Source: UBA4416 sp964541155 (GTDB taxonomy: Bacteria > Bacteroidota > Bacteroidia > B-17B0 > Aurantibacillaceae). From it: a stretch of 64,000 nucleotides of DNA. Positions 1-8,950 of this stretch are shown in pieces (position 1 is the stretch's first letter; each line of letters opens with the position of its first letter). Both the position numbers and the translations under genes were made by a program. The DNA is taken from positions 124,001-188,000 of the forward strand of contig CAZIPC010000006.1 in the NCBI GenBank assembly GCA_964541155.1, given 5' to 3'. A model generated the notes under the pieces. It did no database searches, had not been told where the DNA came from, and worked only from the letters and a program-made list of their open reading frames with translations.

Positions 1-3000
1 GCATCAGGTTTTACAGGAACAGCCACAGCAACCTATACGTTATGTAATGTAAGTTCACCTCCTTGTTCAACAACAACTATTGTATTCACTATTTATCCAT
101 CTTTAGTAGCTAATTTAGATGTAATAAATGCAACACCATCTTCATCGGTAACTGGTAATCTAACAACAAATGATTTAGGAGTTGTGCCAAATGCTACCTA
201 TTCAGTAAGCGTTACACAGCTATCGACATCAACAGGAACAATTACAGTAAATCCAGCAACTGGAGGATATACGTTTACACCAAATTCAACATTTACTGGA
301 ACTACATCTACAACATACACAATTTGTAATACATCGGTTAATCCAATAGTTTGTAGCACAGCAACAATTACAATAAATGTATTCCCTAATCCAGCCCCAG
401 TAAATGATGCGATTACAACTATTGAAAATACACCAGTAAGTGCTAATGCGTCTACAAATGATGGAGGTGTAACAGGAGGCACTTATAGTATTGGTTCAGT
501 AACAATAGGAACAGGTACTATTACAATGAATTCATCAACAGGTCAATACACTTTTACGCCAAGCGCAGGATTTACAGGAACCACATCGGCTACTTATACA
601 TTATGTAATGGAGCACCAGTAACCTGTTCAACAGCAGTAATTACAGTTACAGTTTACCCTGTTTTAGTAGCAAATCCAGATGCAATTAATACAACTCCTT
701 CTGCAATAGTAAGTGGAACTTTAACAATAAATGATTTGGGAGTTGTGCCAAATGCTACCTATTCAGTAAGCGTTACACAGCTATCGACATCAACAGGAAC
801 AATTACAGTAAATCCATCAACAGGAGATTATACATTCACTCCAAATTCAACATATACAGGATCAACTACTACTACATATACAATTAGTAATATTTCTGTT
901 AATCCAATAGTGAGTAGTTCAACAACTATAACAATTATTGTTGGAAATCTTCCAATTGCAGTATTAGATTCAAATTCAACAATAGAAAATACATCAGTAA
1001 TGGGTGATTTAAGTAGTAATGATTCTGGAGTTTCATCATCGTTAAATCCTATCTATACGGCAGGATCACTTTCCGTAGGAACAGGAACCTTGTTAGTAAA
1101 TTCATCAACGGGTCAGTATACTTATACTCCCGCTTCAGGATTTACAGGCACTACATCGTCTACATATACGTTATGCAATGTGAGTTCTCCTCCATGTTCT
1201 ACAGCATCAATTACATTTACAGTTTACCCTGCTTTAGTAGCAAATCCAGACGCTATTACTACTGTTCCATCAGCAACAGTAACTGGCAATTTAACAACAA
1301 ATGATTTAGGAGTTGTGCCAAATGCTTCCTATTCAGTGAGTGTTACGCAGCCGTCATCAAGCACAGGAACTATAACAGTAGATCCGGCAACAGGTGGTTA
1401 CACATTTACGCCAAATGCGTCTTACACAGGAACAACTACAACAACATACACAATTTGTAATACATCGGTTAATCCAGTAGTTTGTAGTACGTCGACAATA
1501 ACAATAAATGTACAAACGGTACTAGTGGGTTACCCTCAAATAGCAGTTGCAAAATCAGTGTTATCTACAACAAAAATTAACACGACTACTTTCCAAAGTG
1601 TATTTAAATTCAATGTTTCAAATATTGGAAGTTTAGCTGGTGATAATGTTCAATTAGTAGATAACTTAAATACAACATTCCCTTTACCAATTACATATAC
1701 AGTAGTTGGAGTAAATGCTAATTTACCACTTACTGTAAATTCTTTATATAATGGTAATACAAGTGTTGCCTTATTATCAGGAACAAACACATTAAATTCA
1801 AATCAAAGTTCAATAGTTACATTAACGGTTAATTTTAATCCAAATAATACAACTTTAACTACGTTGAGTAATTATGGTATTGGTTCTACATCAGCTTTAC
1901 CTGATCCAGACGGTAATGGTGTTCATACATCTGTTGATACAACTAATACTGGAAATAATTCAGATCCAGATGGAGATGGTAACCCTAATGAACCAGGAGA
2001 AAATAATCCAACTCTTTTTGGACCTCAAATAGGCGCTGCAAAAACAGCATCGGCTTTAATTAAATTGAATACAACTTCTTACCAAACTGTGTTTACATTT
2101 AATGTTGCTAACGTAGGCCCAGTTGTAGCAACTAATGTTCAATTGGTAGATAATTTAGCAAATGTTTTCCCTTCGCCAATAACATACACAGTTGCTGGTT
2201 TAAATTCAACTGCACCGTTAACGGTTAATTCTTCATACAATGGATCGTCAAATCTTGCTTTATTATCGGGTACAAATTCGTTAAATGTATCACAAAATAG
2301 CCTAGTTACTTTAACGGTTAATTTTAGCATGAATGGATCTACAATACCTGTATTAGGCAATTTAGGTATAGCTTCTACATCGGCTTTTCCTGATATAGAT
2401 GGTAACGGTGTTCATACATCAGTAGATACAACCAATGCAGGCGAGAACCCAGATCCAGATGGAGATGGTAATCCAAATGAACCAGGGGAAAACAATCCTA
2501 CTTTATTTGGACAACAGATAGGAGTAGCTAAAACAGCCCTTTCTACAGTATTGTTAAATAATGGAGTGAATCAAACAGTTTTTGAATTTAAGATAAAGAA
2601 TTTAGGAGTTGTTATAGCTACTAATATTCAGTTAATAGATAATTTAAATAATACATTCCCTGCACCAATAACATATACAGTTAATAGTGTATCTGCTTCT
2701 TCAGGATTAACACCAAATACAAATTATAATGGAGGAACTATCACAACAATGTTATCAGGTAATAATACATTAGGATTAGGTGTAGTTGAAACGGTAACAA
2801 TGGTAGTAAGTTATAATATGCATGAGAGTTCGCTTACTCAATTGTTTAATTCTGGTGTTGCATTATCATCATTGCCAAACGGAGTTGTATTAAGTGTAGA
2901 TACAACAAATACAGGAGATAATACAGACGTGAATGATAATGGTAATCCAAATGAACCAGGTGATAATCTTCCAACAGGATTTACACCTGTAAAAGACACA

Positions 3001-3309
3001 ACAGATATTGTGTTTAGTATTCCGGAGGGATTCTCTCCAAACGGAGATGGAGTAAATGATGTTTTTGTAATTAAAGGCATTACATTATATCCTAAAAATA
3101 CCTTTACGGTATTAAATAGATGGGGAAATATTGTGAGTAAGATAGAAGGATATAATAATAATGATAAAGTATGGAATGGTAAGGCATCAGAGGGAGTAAG
3201 ATATGGTGGAGATGAATTACCTGAAGGCACTTATTTCTATATTTTAGATTTAGGAAATGGAGATAAACCGTACAAAGGATTTATTTATTTAAATAAAACG
3301 GTTAATTAG
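1..3309 (+). CDS. Repeat adhesin with T9SS type B C-terminal sorting domain (5' truncated)
   Basis: The frame is open from base 1 without a start, so the N-terminus lies outside the window; 1102 residues are visible. Residues 1-510 are Thr/Ser/Asn-rich Ig/cadherin-like repeats (recurring FTPN, TGTTST, TYTxCN) in about 190-residue units. Three further domains of exactly 163 codons begin near residues 513, 676 and 839 (PQIAVAKS, PQIGAAKT, QQIGVAKT). They resemble DUF11-type surface domains, and the first two end in an Asp-rich linker (DPDGDGNPNEPGENNPT) of calcium-binding appearance. The last ~100 residues (PEGFSPNGDGVNDVF ... NRWGN ... GTYFYILDL) are the gliding-motility/CHU_C C-terminal domain, which targets cargo to the T9SS. 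The inferred role is a secreted cell-surface adhesin, SprB-like by context. PorP/SprF follows directly. Confidence 0.9.
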   Translation, partial: ASGFTGTATATYTLCNVSSPPCSTTTIVFTIYPSLVANLDVINATPSSSVTGNLTTNDLGVVPNATYSVSVTQLSTSTGTITVNPATGGYTFTPNSTFTGTTSTTYTICNTSVNPIVCSTATITINVFPNPAPVNDAITTIENTPVSANASTNDGGVTGGTYSIGSVTIGTGTITMNSSTGQYTFTPSAGFTGTTSATYTLCNGAPVTCSTAVITVTVYPVLVANPDAINTTPSAIVSGTLTINDLGVVPNATYSVSVTQLSTSTGTITVNPSTGDYTFTPNSTYTGSTTTTYTISNISVNPIVSSSTTITIIVGNLPIAVLDSNSTIENTSVMGDLSSNDSGVSSSLNPIYTAGSLSVGTGTLLVNSSTGQYTYTPASGFTGTTSSTYTLCNVSSPPCSTASITFTVYPALVANPDAITTVPSATVTGNLTTNDLGVVPNASYSVSVTQPSSSTGTITVDPATGGYTFTPNASYTGTTTTTYTICNTSVNPVVCSTSTITINVQTVLVGYPQIAVAKSVLSTTKINTTTFQSVFKFNVSNIGSLAGDNVQLVDNLNTTFPLPITYTVVGVNANLPLTVNSLYNGNTSVALLSGTNTLNSNQSSIVTLTVNFNPNNTTLTTLSNYGIGSTSALPDPDGNGVHTSVDTTNTGNNSDPDGDGNPNEPGENNPTLFGPQIGAAKTASALIKLNTTSYQTVFTFNVANVGPVVATNVQLVDNLANVFPSPITYTVAGLNSTAPLTVNSSYNGSSNLALLSGTNSLNVSQNSLVTLTVNFSMNGSTIPVLGNLGIASTSAFPDIDGNGVHTSVDTTNAGENPDPDGDGNPNEPGENNPTLFGQQIGVAKTALSTVLLNNGVNQTVFEFKIKNLGVVIATNIQLIDNLNNTFPAPITYTVNSVSASSGLTPNTNYNGGTITTMLSGNNTLGLGVVETVTMVVSYNMHESSLTQLFNSGVALSSLPNGVVLSVDTTNTGDNTDVNDNGNPNEPGDNLPTGFTPVKDTTDIVFSIPEGFSPNGDGVNDVFVIKGITLYPKNTFTVLNRWGNIVSKIEGYNNNDKVWNGKASEGVRYGGDELPEGTYFYILDLGNGDKPYKGFIYLNKTVN

Positions 3310-3353
3310 TAATAGTATTTATAATAGCAATGATTAAGATTTTAAAAATAGAA

Positions 3354-4271
3354 ATGAAAAAAATAATGACAATTGTTATTGGATTAGTTGTATTTACTAA
3401 TTCTTTAAAAGCTCAGCAAGATGCAATGTTTACGCATTATATGTATAACACATTGTGGTTAAATCCAGCATATGCCGGAACCAGAGATGCGTTGACTATT
3501 ACCGGGATTAATCGTTCTCAGTGGGTGGGTTTTGATGGAGCTCCAGTAGCACAATCACTTACTATGCATACTCCAATTTTAAATGGTAAAATGGGTGTTG
3601 GTTTAAGTGTTTTAAATGATAAAATAGGACCTACAAAAAATTCATCTGTTGCATTAGATTTATCATATCAAGTAAAGTTAACAAGCAAAAGTAAATTAAG
3701 TTTTGGCTTAAAAGGATTAGTAAATATGTACAGTAATAAACTAACACCTTTAAAATTAGACAATCAAAATGATGGTTCGTTTGCTCAAAATAATCAAAAA
3801 GTATTGCCAAATTTAGGTGCAGGTATTTATTATTACAGAGAGCGCTTTTATGTTGGACTATCAATACCAAAATTATTAGAGAATAAATTAAGTACAACTA
3901 GTTCATCAAAATCTATTGAGCAACAGCATTATTTTTTTATTATGGGAACAGTATTTAATTTAAGTTCAGATGTAAAATTAAAACCAACGTGTTTTATTAA
4001 AGCTACTAAAGGATCGCCCATTCAAGGAGATGTTACGGCTAATTTTATATTTAAAGATAAGTTCACTGTTGGAGCTATGTACAGAACAGGCGATGCTGTG
4101 GGCACCTTATTAGGGTATAATTTTACTGAACAATTTGCAGTTGGTTATTCTTTTGATTGGTCTATGGCAAATACGACAGGTAAATACAACAACGGTAGTC
4201 ATGAAATTATGTTACGTTATGATTTAATTTCTAAATCAAAAGCAAAAATTAAATCTTCACGTTACTTCTAA
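3354..4271 (+). CDS. PorP/SprF family type IX secretion membrane protein
   Basis: About 305 residues. After a signal peptide ending near LKAQ come QQDAMFTHYMYN and LNPAYAGTRD, the hallmark N-terminal region of the PorP/SprF family, then an amphipathic beta-strand-rich barrel. I chose the ATG at 3354 because it opens directly on the signal peptide (MKKIMTIVIG); an in-frame ATG at 3330 would add eight residues. Family members are outer-membrane proteins needed for secretion or attachment of the type B cargo encoded beside them. The position 45 bases after the adhesin stop and 15 bases before the OmpA-family gene fits an operon dedicated to that adhesin. Confidence 0.92.
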   Translation: MKKIMTIVIGLVVFTNSLKAQQDAMFTHYMYNTLWLNPAYAGTRDALTITGINRSQWVGFDGAPVAQSLTMHTPILNGKMGVGLSVLNDKIGPTKNSSVALDLSYQVKLTSKSKLSFGLKGLVNMYSNKLTPLKLDNQNDGSFAQNNQKVLPNLGAGIYYYRERFYVGLSIPKLLENKLSTTSSSKSIEQQHYFFIMGTVFNLSSDVKLKPTCFIKATKGSPIQGDVTANFIFKDKFTVGAMYRTGDAVGTLLGYNFTEQFAVGYSFDWSMANTTGKYNNGSHEIMLRYDLISKSKAKIKSSRYF

Positions 4272-4286
4272 AAACAGTTTATCAAT

Positions 4287-6479
4287 ATGAAAAACATAAT
4301 CTTACTTTCTATTTTATCTTTACCCATTTCTATTCTTGGTCAATCAAGTATAAAAAAAGCGGTAAAAGAATATGATAATTTCAATTATACAAAAGTCATC
4401 AAAAAAATTGGTGGTAAAAAAGATATAACAACTGATGCAAAGCGTAAGTTAGCAGATAGTTATAAAATGGTTGGAAATTATACAAATGCAGAATTAGTAT
4501 ATTCAGATATTGTAAATGCTACAGATAAAAAAAATGAAGATGTTTATTCTTATGCTCAAATTTTAAGAATGAATGGTAAATATGCAGATGCTCAAAAGCA
4601 GATGGATATTTACAATACATTAAATCCATCTGATAGCAGAGTTAAATTATATAGTAAAAATAAAACTTATACTATTGACTTGCTTAAAAATAAAGGACAG
4701 TTTACTGTAAAAAGTTTAAGTATTAATTCTCCTGAACAAGATTTTGGAGTTGTATATTATAAAGACCAGATAGTATATGCTTCAACCAAACAATCTATTA
4801 ATTCATCTTATCGTTTATGGAATGGTAATAATCTTCCATTTTTAGATTTGTATATAGGAAAAGCAGACACTAACTCTGAGATTTTGAATTCAAAAAAAAT
4901 GAGTTCATTTAATAAAAAATTTCACGAAGGTCCTGTAAGTTATAGTAAAGATGGTAGTGTATTAGTTTATACATCTAATAATTATCATTCTAAAAGCACT
5001 AAGGGTATTATAAATTTAGAAATGTATGAGGCTAAATTTAAAGATGGCAAATGGAGTAAAAAAATAGCTTTTCCTTTTAATAATAAAGAATATTCAGTAG
5101 GACATCCATCGTTAAGTGCTGATGGTAACACATTGTATTTTATATCTGATATGCCAGGAGGCAAAGGGGGAACCGATATATACAAAACCGTTAGAAATAC
5201 TAACGGTACATGGGACACGCCTGTAAACTTAGGGGATAAGGTTAATACTGAAGGAAATGAGATGTTTCCTTTTATTCACGAAAGTGGATTATTTTTCTTT
5301 TCGTCGGATGGTATTCCTGGTTTGGGCGGTTTAGACGTTTTTGTGACACAAATTAAAAATAATATAATTGACAAAGTAACAAACGTAGGTGCTCCCATTA
5401 ATGGAAGTAAAGATGATTTTAGTTTTGTTTTAAATTCAGAAAAATCTAAAGGGTATTTTGCATCTAACAGAGATGGAGGAAAAGGAGATGATGATATTTA
5501 TAGTTTTAATCTCTTAAAATCTTTTCAGTTTGGTAAAACTATTAAAGGCATAGCTAAAGATAAAGATGGAAACATACTAGCTAATACAACTGTTAATTTA
5601 TATGATTCAGAAGGAAAATTAATTCAAACAGTAACCACATCAGCTGATGGCGCTTTTACATTTGATGTTGAAAATTCAGGTAGCTATAAGTTAAAAGGTC
5701 AAAAAGATTCTTATTTCGATGGAAATTCATTAGTTAATGTTTCAGAAACAGCCGATGTGGTTTCTGCAGATGTTGTATTAGAGAAAAATCCTGGACTTTC
5801 TTTATTAGCAATTATTACAGATGCTACTACTAAAAATACTTTAGATGGTGTTAAAGTAACAATTACGGATGCGTTTACAGGAAAACCATTTGATACTTTT
5901 GTAACGTCAAATACAGGAACCTATAGAAAAGCTTTACCAAATAATAAAATTGGTGATAGAATAGGGTATACTATTAAGTTAGAGAAATCAGGGTATTTAA
6001 CTAAAGAAGTTGTGTTTAATTATGAAATTAAAAAAGCAGGCGAAATAAATGTTCATGAAGCTTTAAATGTTTCTTTAAGTAAATTAGAGATTGGTGGTGA
6101 TTTAGCAAAGATGATAGATATTAAACCTATTTATTTTGATTTAGGGAAATATAATATTAGAAAAGACGCTGGTATTGAATTGGATAAAATTATTAAAATC
6201 ATGAATGAATATCCAAATATGGTAATTGAGCTTGGTTCTCATACAGATTGTAGGGCTAGTGCTGTGTTTAACGAAAAATTATCAGATAACAGAGCGAAAG
6301 CATCAGCTGCATATATTAAAAAATCAATTACAAATCCAGAGCGTATTTCAGGAAAAGGATATGGTGAATCTAAATTAAAAAATGGTTGTGCTTGTGAAGG
6401 GGATGTTAAATCTACTTGTACAGAGGAAGAACATCAGCAAAACAGAAGAACTGAATTTATTATTTTAAAATTTGAATAA
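4287..6479 (+). CDS. OmpA family protein with TPR, PD40 propeller and carboxypeptidase-like domains (PorE-like)
   Basis: 730 residues with a signal peptide (MKNIILLSILSLPISILGQ). TPR-like helices lie near residues 20-125. A WD40/PD40 beta-propeller follows at about 150-410 (LSADGNTLYFISDMPGG, GLFFFSSDG, GYFASNRDGGKGDDDIY). One or two carboxypeptidase-regulatory-like beta domains occupy about 415-600, and a C-terminal OmpA peptidoglycan-binding domain about 610-730 (PIYFDLGKYNIR, ELGSHTDCRAS, LSDNRAKASAAYI). This order matches PorE-type T9SS proteins that link the secretion apparatus to peptidoglycan. I see no lipobox, unlike lipoprotein PorE, so this may be a paralog. It is probably co-transcribed with the two preceding genes and ends before a strong hairpin. 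Confidence 0.88.
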   Translation: MKNIILLSILSLPISILGQSSIKKAVKEYDNFNYTKVIKKIGGKKDITTDAKRKLADSYKMVGNYTNAELVYSDIVNATDKKNEDVYSYAQILRMNGKYADAQKQMDIYNTLNPSDSRVKLYSKNKTYTIDLLKNKGQFTVKSLSINSPEQDFGVVYYKDQIVYASTKQSINSSYRLWNGNNLPFLDLYIGKADTNSEILNSKKMSSFNKKFHEGPVSYSKDGSVLVYTSNNYHSKSTKGIINLEMYEAKFKDGKWSKKIAFPFNNKEYSVGHPSLSADGNTLYFISDMPGGKGGTDIYKTVRNTNGTWDTPVNLGDKVNTEGNEMFPFIHESGLFFFSSDGIPGLGGLDVFVTQIKNNIIDKVTNVGAPINGSKDDFSFVLNSEKSKGYFASNRDGGKGDDDIYSFNLLKSFQFGKTIKGIAKDKDGNILANTTVNLYDSEGKLIQTVTTSADGAFTFDVENSGSYKLKGQKDSYFDGNSLVNVSETADVVSADVVLEKNPGLSLLAIITDATTKNTLDGVKVTITDAFTGKPFDTFVTSNTGTYRKALPNNKIGDRIGYTIKLEKSGYLTKEVVFNYEIKKAGEINVHEALNVSLSKLEIGGDLAKMIDIKPIYFDLGKYNIRKDAGIELDKIIKIMNEYPNMVIELGSHTDCRASAVFNEKLSDNRAKASAAYIKKSITNPERISGKGYGESKLKNGCACEGDVKSTCTEEEHQQNRRTEFIILKFE

Positions 6480-6501
6480 TACGTTTTATTTTTCATTTCA
6501 T

Positions 6502-6534
6502 AAAAAAACTCCCAAATTTATTGGGAGTTTTTTT
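6502..6534. terminator. Bidirectional intrinsic terminator between convergent genes
   Basis: A 14-bp perfect inverted repeat (6502-6515 pairing with 6521-6534, core ACTCCCAA/TTGGGAGT) has a five-base loop and A/T tracts on both sides. It can terminate the OmpA-family gene on the plus strand and hisS on the minus strand. Confidence 0.9.
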
Positions 6535-6561
6535 ATGAATTTAGTTGTTATGAGATATTTA

Positions 6562-7953
6562 TTATTTTTTTAAGATTAAGATGAGTTGTTCAATACTCAC
6601 TTCTTCTTGGTTTCCGGTAAGCATATTTTTTAGCATAACTGTATGTTTAGCTATTTCATTACTACCAACAACGGCAACAAATGGTATTTGTTTTTTATCA
6701 GCATATTCAAATTGTTTTGCTATTTTTTTTACTACATCAGGATATACTTCTGCATGAATTCCTTCTAGTCTTAATTTAGATACTAATTCTACACAATGCA
6801 TTAATTCAGTTTCTCCAAAGTTGGCAAATAATACTTTAGTAGTAGATATTTTTGATACAGAATCTGGAAATAAGTTTAATTCTTCCATGACATCATAAAT
6901 TCTATCAATACCAAACGAAATACCTACACCAGATAATCCTTTTAAACCAAAAATACCAGTTAAATCATCGTAACGACCTCCTCCTAAAATGCTTGGAGTA
7001 AATGTTCCAGCATTAGCTTTAGCTTCAAAAATAGTTCCTGTGTAATAATTTAAACCTCTGGCCAAAGTAATGTCTAGCTCAAGTTTAATGTGTTTAATAT
7101 TAATGGAATTTATATTGTTTAATAAAAATTCTATTTCTTCAATTCCCTTTTTTCCTATTTCGCTATTTGATAAAAACGTTTTTAATACATGCACTTTGTT
7201 TTCATTAGTTCCAGATAAGTCAATTAATGGTTCTAATTGTTTAATAGATGCTTCAGATATTCCTTTTTCTTGTAATTCTTTTATAACTCCTTCTTTCCCA
7301 ATTTTATCAAGCTTGTCGATGGCAACTGTAATGTCAATAATTTTATCACTAGCATTTAAAATTTCAGCAATACCACTTAATACTTTTCTATTATTAAATT
7401 TAATAACAACAGGTATATTTAATTCGTCAAACGATTTATCCATCATTGCAATTAATTCTAATTCGTTAATTAACGAGTTAGAGCCAATTACATCAGCATC
7501 ACATTGATAAAATTCTCTATAACGCCCTTTCTGAGGTTTATCAGCCCTCCAAACGGGTTGTATTTGATAACGTTTAAAAGGGTAGGTAAGTGCATGATGG
7601 TTCATTACAACATAACGTGCAAAGGGTACCGTTAAATCATAGCGTAATGCTTTTTCTGTAAGTAATTCAGAGTTGTATGATTTATCTAAAGAAGTATTAA
7701 ATTCTTTTTTTAATAGTTCTTTTTTGTCGTCTTTACTTTCGTGTATTCGAGAGTTTAATACTTTGAAGATTAATTGATCCCCTTCTTCTCCATATTTTCC
7801 TGTTAATGTACTGATGTTTTCCATACTTGGTGTTTCAATCGGAGCATAACCAAATAGTTGAAAATTTGCTTTTACAATGTTAAAAATATATTGACGCTTT
7901 TGCATTTCGGTAGGACCAAAATCGCGCATGCCTCTCGGAATAGATGGTTTCAT
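6562..7953 (-). CDS. hisS: Histidine--tRNA ligase
   Basis: 463 residues, a normal length for HisRS. It charges tRNA-His with histidine in the cytoplasm. Class II motifs are visible: motif 2 in the VWRADKPQKGRYREFYQCD segment, the HisRS-specific LARGLNYYTGTIFE, GGGRYDDLTG, and motif 3 in SGVGISFGIDRI. The C-terminal anticodon-binding domain starts near KVLFANFGE and ends with the histidyl IPFVAVVGSNE segment. The N-terminus MKPSIPRGMRDFGP is standard, which supports the ATG at 7953. It appears monocistronic between two hairpin terminators. Confidence 0.97.
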   Translation of the reverse strand: MKPSIPRGMRDFGPTEMQKRQYIFNIVKANFQLFGYAPIETPSMENISTLTGKYGEEGDQLIFKVLNSRIHESKDDKKELLKKEFNTSLDKSYNSELLTEKALRYDLTVPFARYVVMNHHALTYPFKRYQIQPVWRADKPQKGRYREFYQCDADVIGSNSLINELELIAMMDKSFDELNIPVVIKFNNRKVLSGIAEILNASDKIIDITVAIDKLDKIGKEGVIKELQEKGISEASIKQLEPLIDLSGTNENKVHVLKTFLSNSEIGKKGIEEIEFLLNNINSINIKHIKLELDITLARGLNYYTGTIFEAKANAGTFTPSILGGGRYDDLTGIFGLKGLSGVGISFGIDRIYDVMEELNLFPDSVSKISTTKVLFANFGETELMHCVELVSKLRLEGIHAEVYPDVVKKIAKQFEYADKKQIPFVAVVGSNEIAKHTVMLKNMLTGNQEEVSIEQLILILKK

Positions 7954-8017
7954 GTATTAATAATTAAGATGTTAAAAGTATAAATATTTAAAGAGCTTTG
8001 CAAAGAGATTGTATAAC

Positions 8018-8045
8018 AAAAAAAGCCCAAATTAATTGGGCTTTT
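8018..8045 (-). terminator. Intrinsic terminator after the Omp28-like gene
   Basis: A ten-base perfect stem (8021-8030, AAAAGCCCAA, with 8036-8045) has a five-base loop. On the minus strand it runs into a T tract (complement of 8018-8024), directly after the stop of the Omp28-like gene and before hisS. Confidence 0.85.
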
Positions 8046-8066
8046 CATATTAAATAAGATGGTAAA

Positions 8067-8918
8067 TTACTTTACATATTTTTCTTCAACTTGTAATACT
8101 TCATAGTATGTTGGGCTTGATGGGTCTGCATCATAAACATATGCTATAACATGGCATTTAGCAGGGTTGTAGTTGTTATTAATAGTGTAATTAGTGTATG
8201 ATTTAACTATAGAATCATTAATTACGGCGCCACTACTGAAAATTTGATCGCCCCAAGTACTATTAATAGCACCTCTTAATACATGATTAAATTCATAATT
8301 GCTTCTTACTTGATTTCCTTGTAATCTATAGTCTAATTGTTCTGCTATTATACTGTCTTCAGTTAATAAAACTACTAGTTTATAATGTCCGCTGTTATTA
8401 GCTAATGATTTAACTGTAATAGCTGTATTTAAGTTATTATTAGAAGAAGTAAATGAGTTGTTTATTTTAATTTCAAATTTAGCAGCTGTTGTTAGCATTT
8501 GAACAATTTCACTTTCCCATAATGTGTAAGCTTTAATAAAGCCTCCAGAGCCATATCCAACTCTATTAATTAGCCCGTTTGGATTACCGGCAGAAGAAAT
8601 TCCAAATTCTGTATCGTAAGCATTTCCAACGGTACTTCTTAAATCAGTTGGGTATGAAGAGCTTACTGCCGCAAAAAAACCAGCATGAATTGCCAAAGGA
8701 ATTATTTTTCCTGCGTATTTGTTTTCTAAATAACTTAAGGTATCCGCTGCGGCTGGGCAATTACCACATTTATGCCCTGTGTAATCCTCTACTAAAACTT
8801 TTCTATTACCTTCTATTTTTGCTATGTTAGGGTCTCTAACATCTTGAACATAATCGCAACTGGTATTTATAATAAATACTGATATAAAAAGGATGAAGCT
8901 ATAGTTGATTGTTTTCAT
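8067..8918 (-). CDS. Omp28-related lipoprotein with thioredoxin-like CxxC
   Basis: 283 residues. The N-terminus MKTINYSFILFISVFIINTSC ends in a lipobox, so the mature protein would start at that Cys as a lipoprotein. The segment VLVEDYTGHKCGNCPAA carries a CGNC active-site-like motif in a thioredoxin-like fold, as in Bacteroidota Omp28-related proteins; the C-terminal half is beta-rich. Its biochemical function is not established. It is the last gene of a run with a TlpA-type thioredoxin and a DUF6029 barrel (gap of 32 bases to the barrel gene), which suggests an envelope thiol-redox role. Confidence 0.85.
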   Translation of the reverse strand: MKTINYSFILFISVFIINTSCDYVQDVRDPNIAKIEGNRKVLVEDYTGHKCGNCPAAADTLSYLENKYAGKIIPLAIHAGFFAAVSSSYPTDLRSTVGNAYDTEFGISSAGNPNGLINRVGYGSGGFIKAYTLWESEIVQMLTTAAKFEIKINNSFTSSNNNLNTAITVKSLANNSGHYKLVVLLTEDSIIAEQLDYRLQGNQVRSNYEFNHVLRGAINSTWGDQIFSSGAVINDSIVKSYTNYTINNNYNPAKCHVIAYVYDADPSSPTYYEVLQVEEKYVK

Positions 8919-8950
8919 TGTATTTATTTTTTTTAAGAGTATTTTAATAA

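Noticed and set aside
175..1400. Regular direct repeats as a possible CRISPR array
   Set aside because: Units are 561-570 bp, in frame and coding for Ig-like domains.
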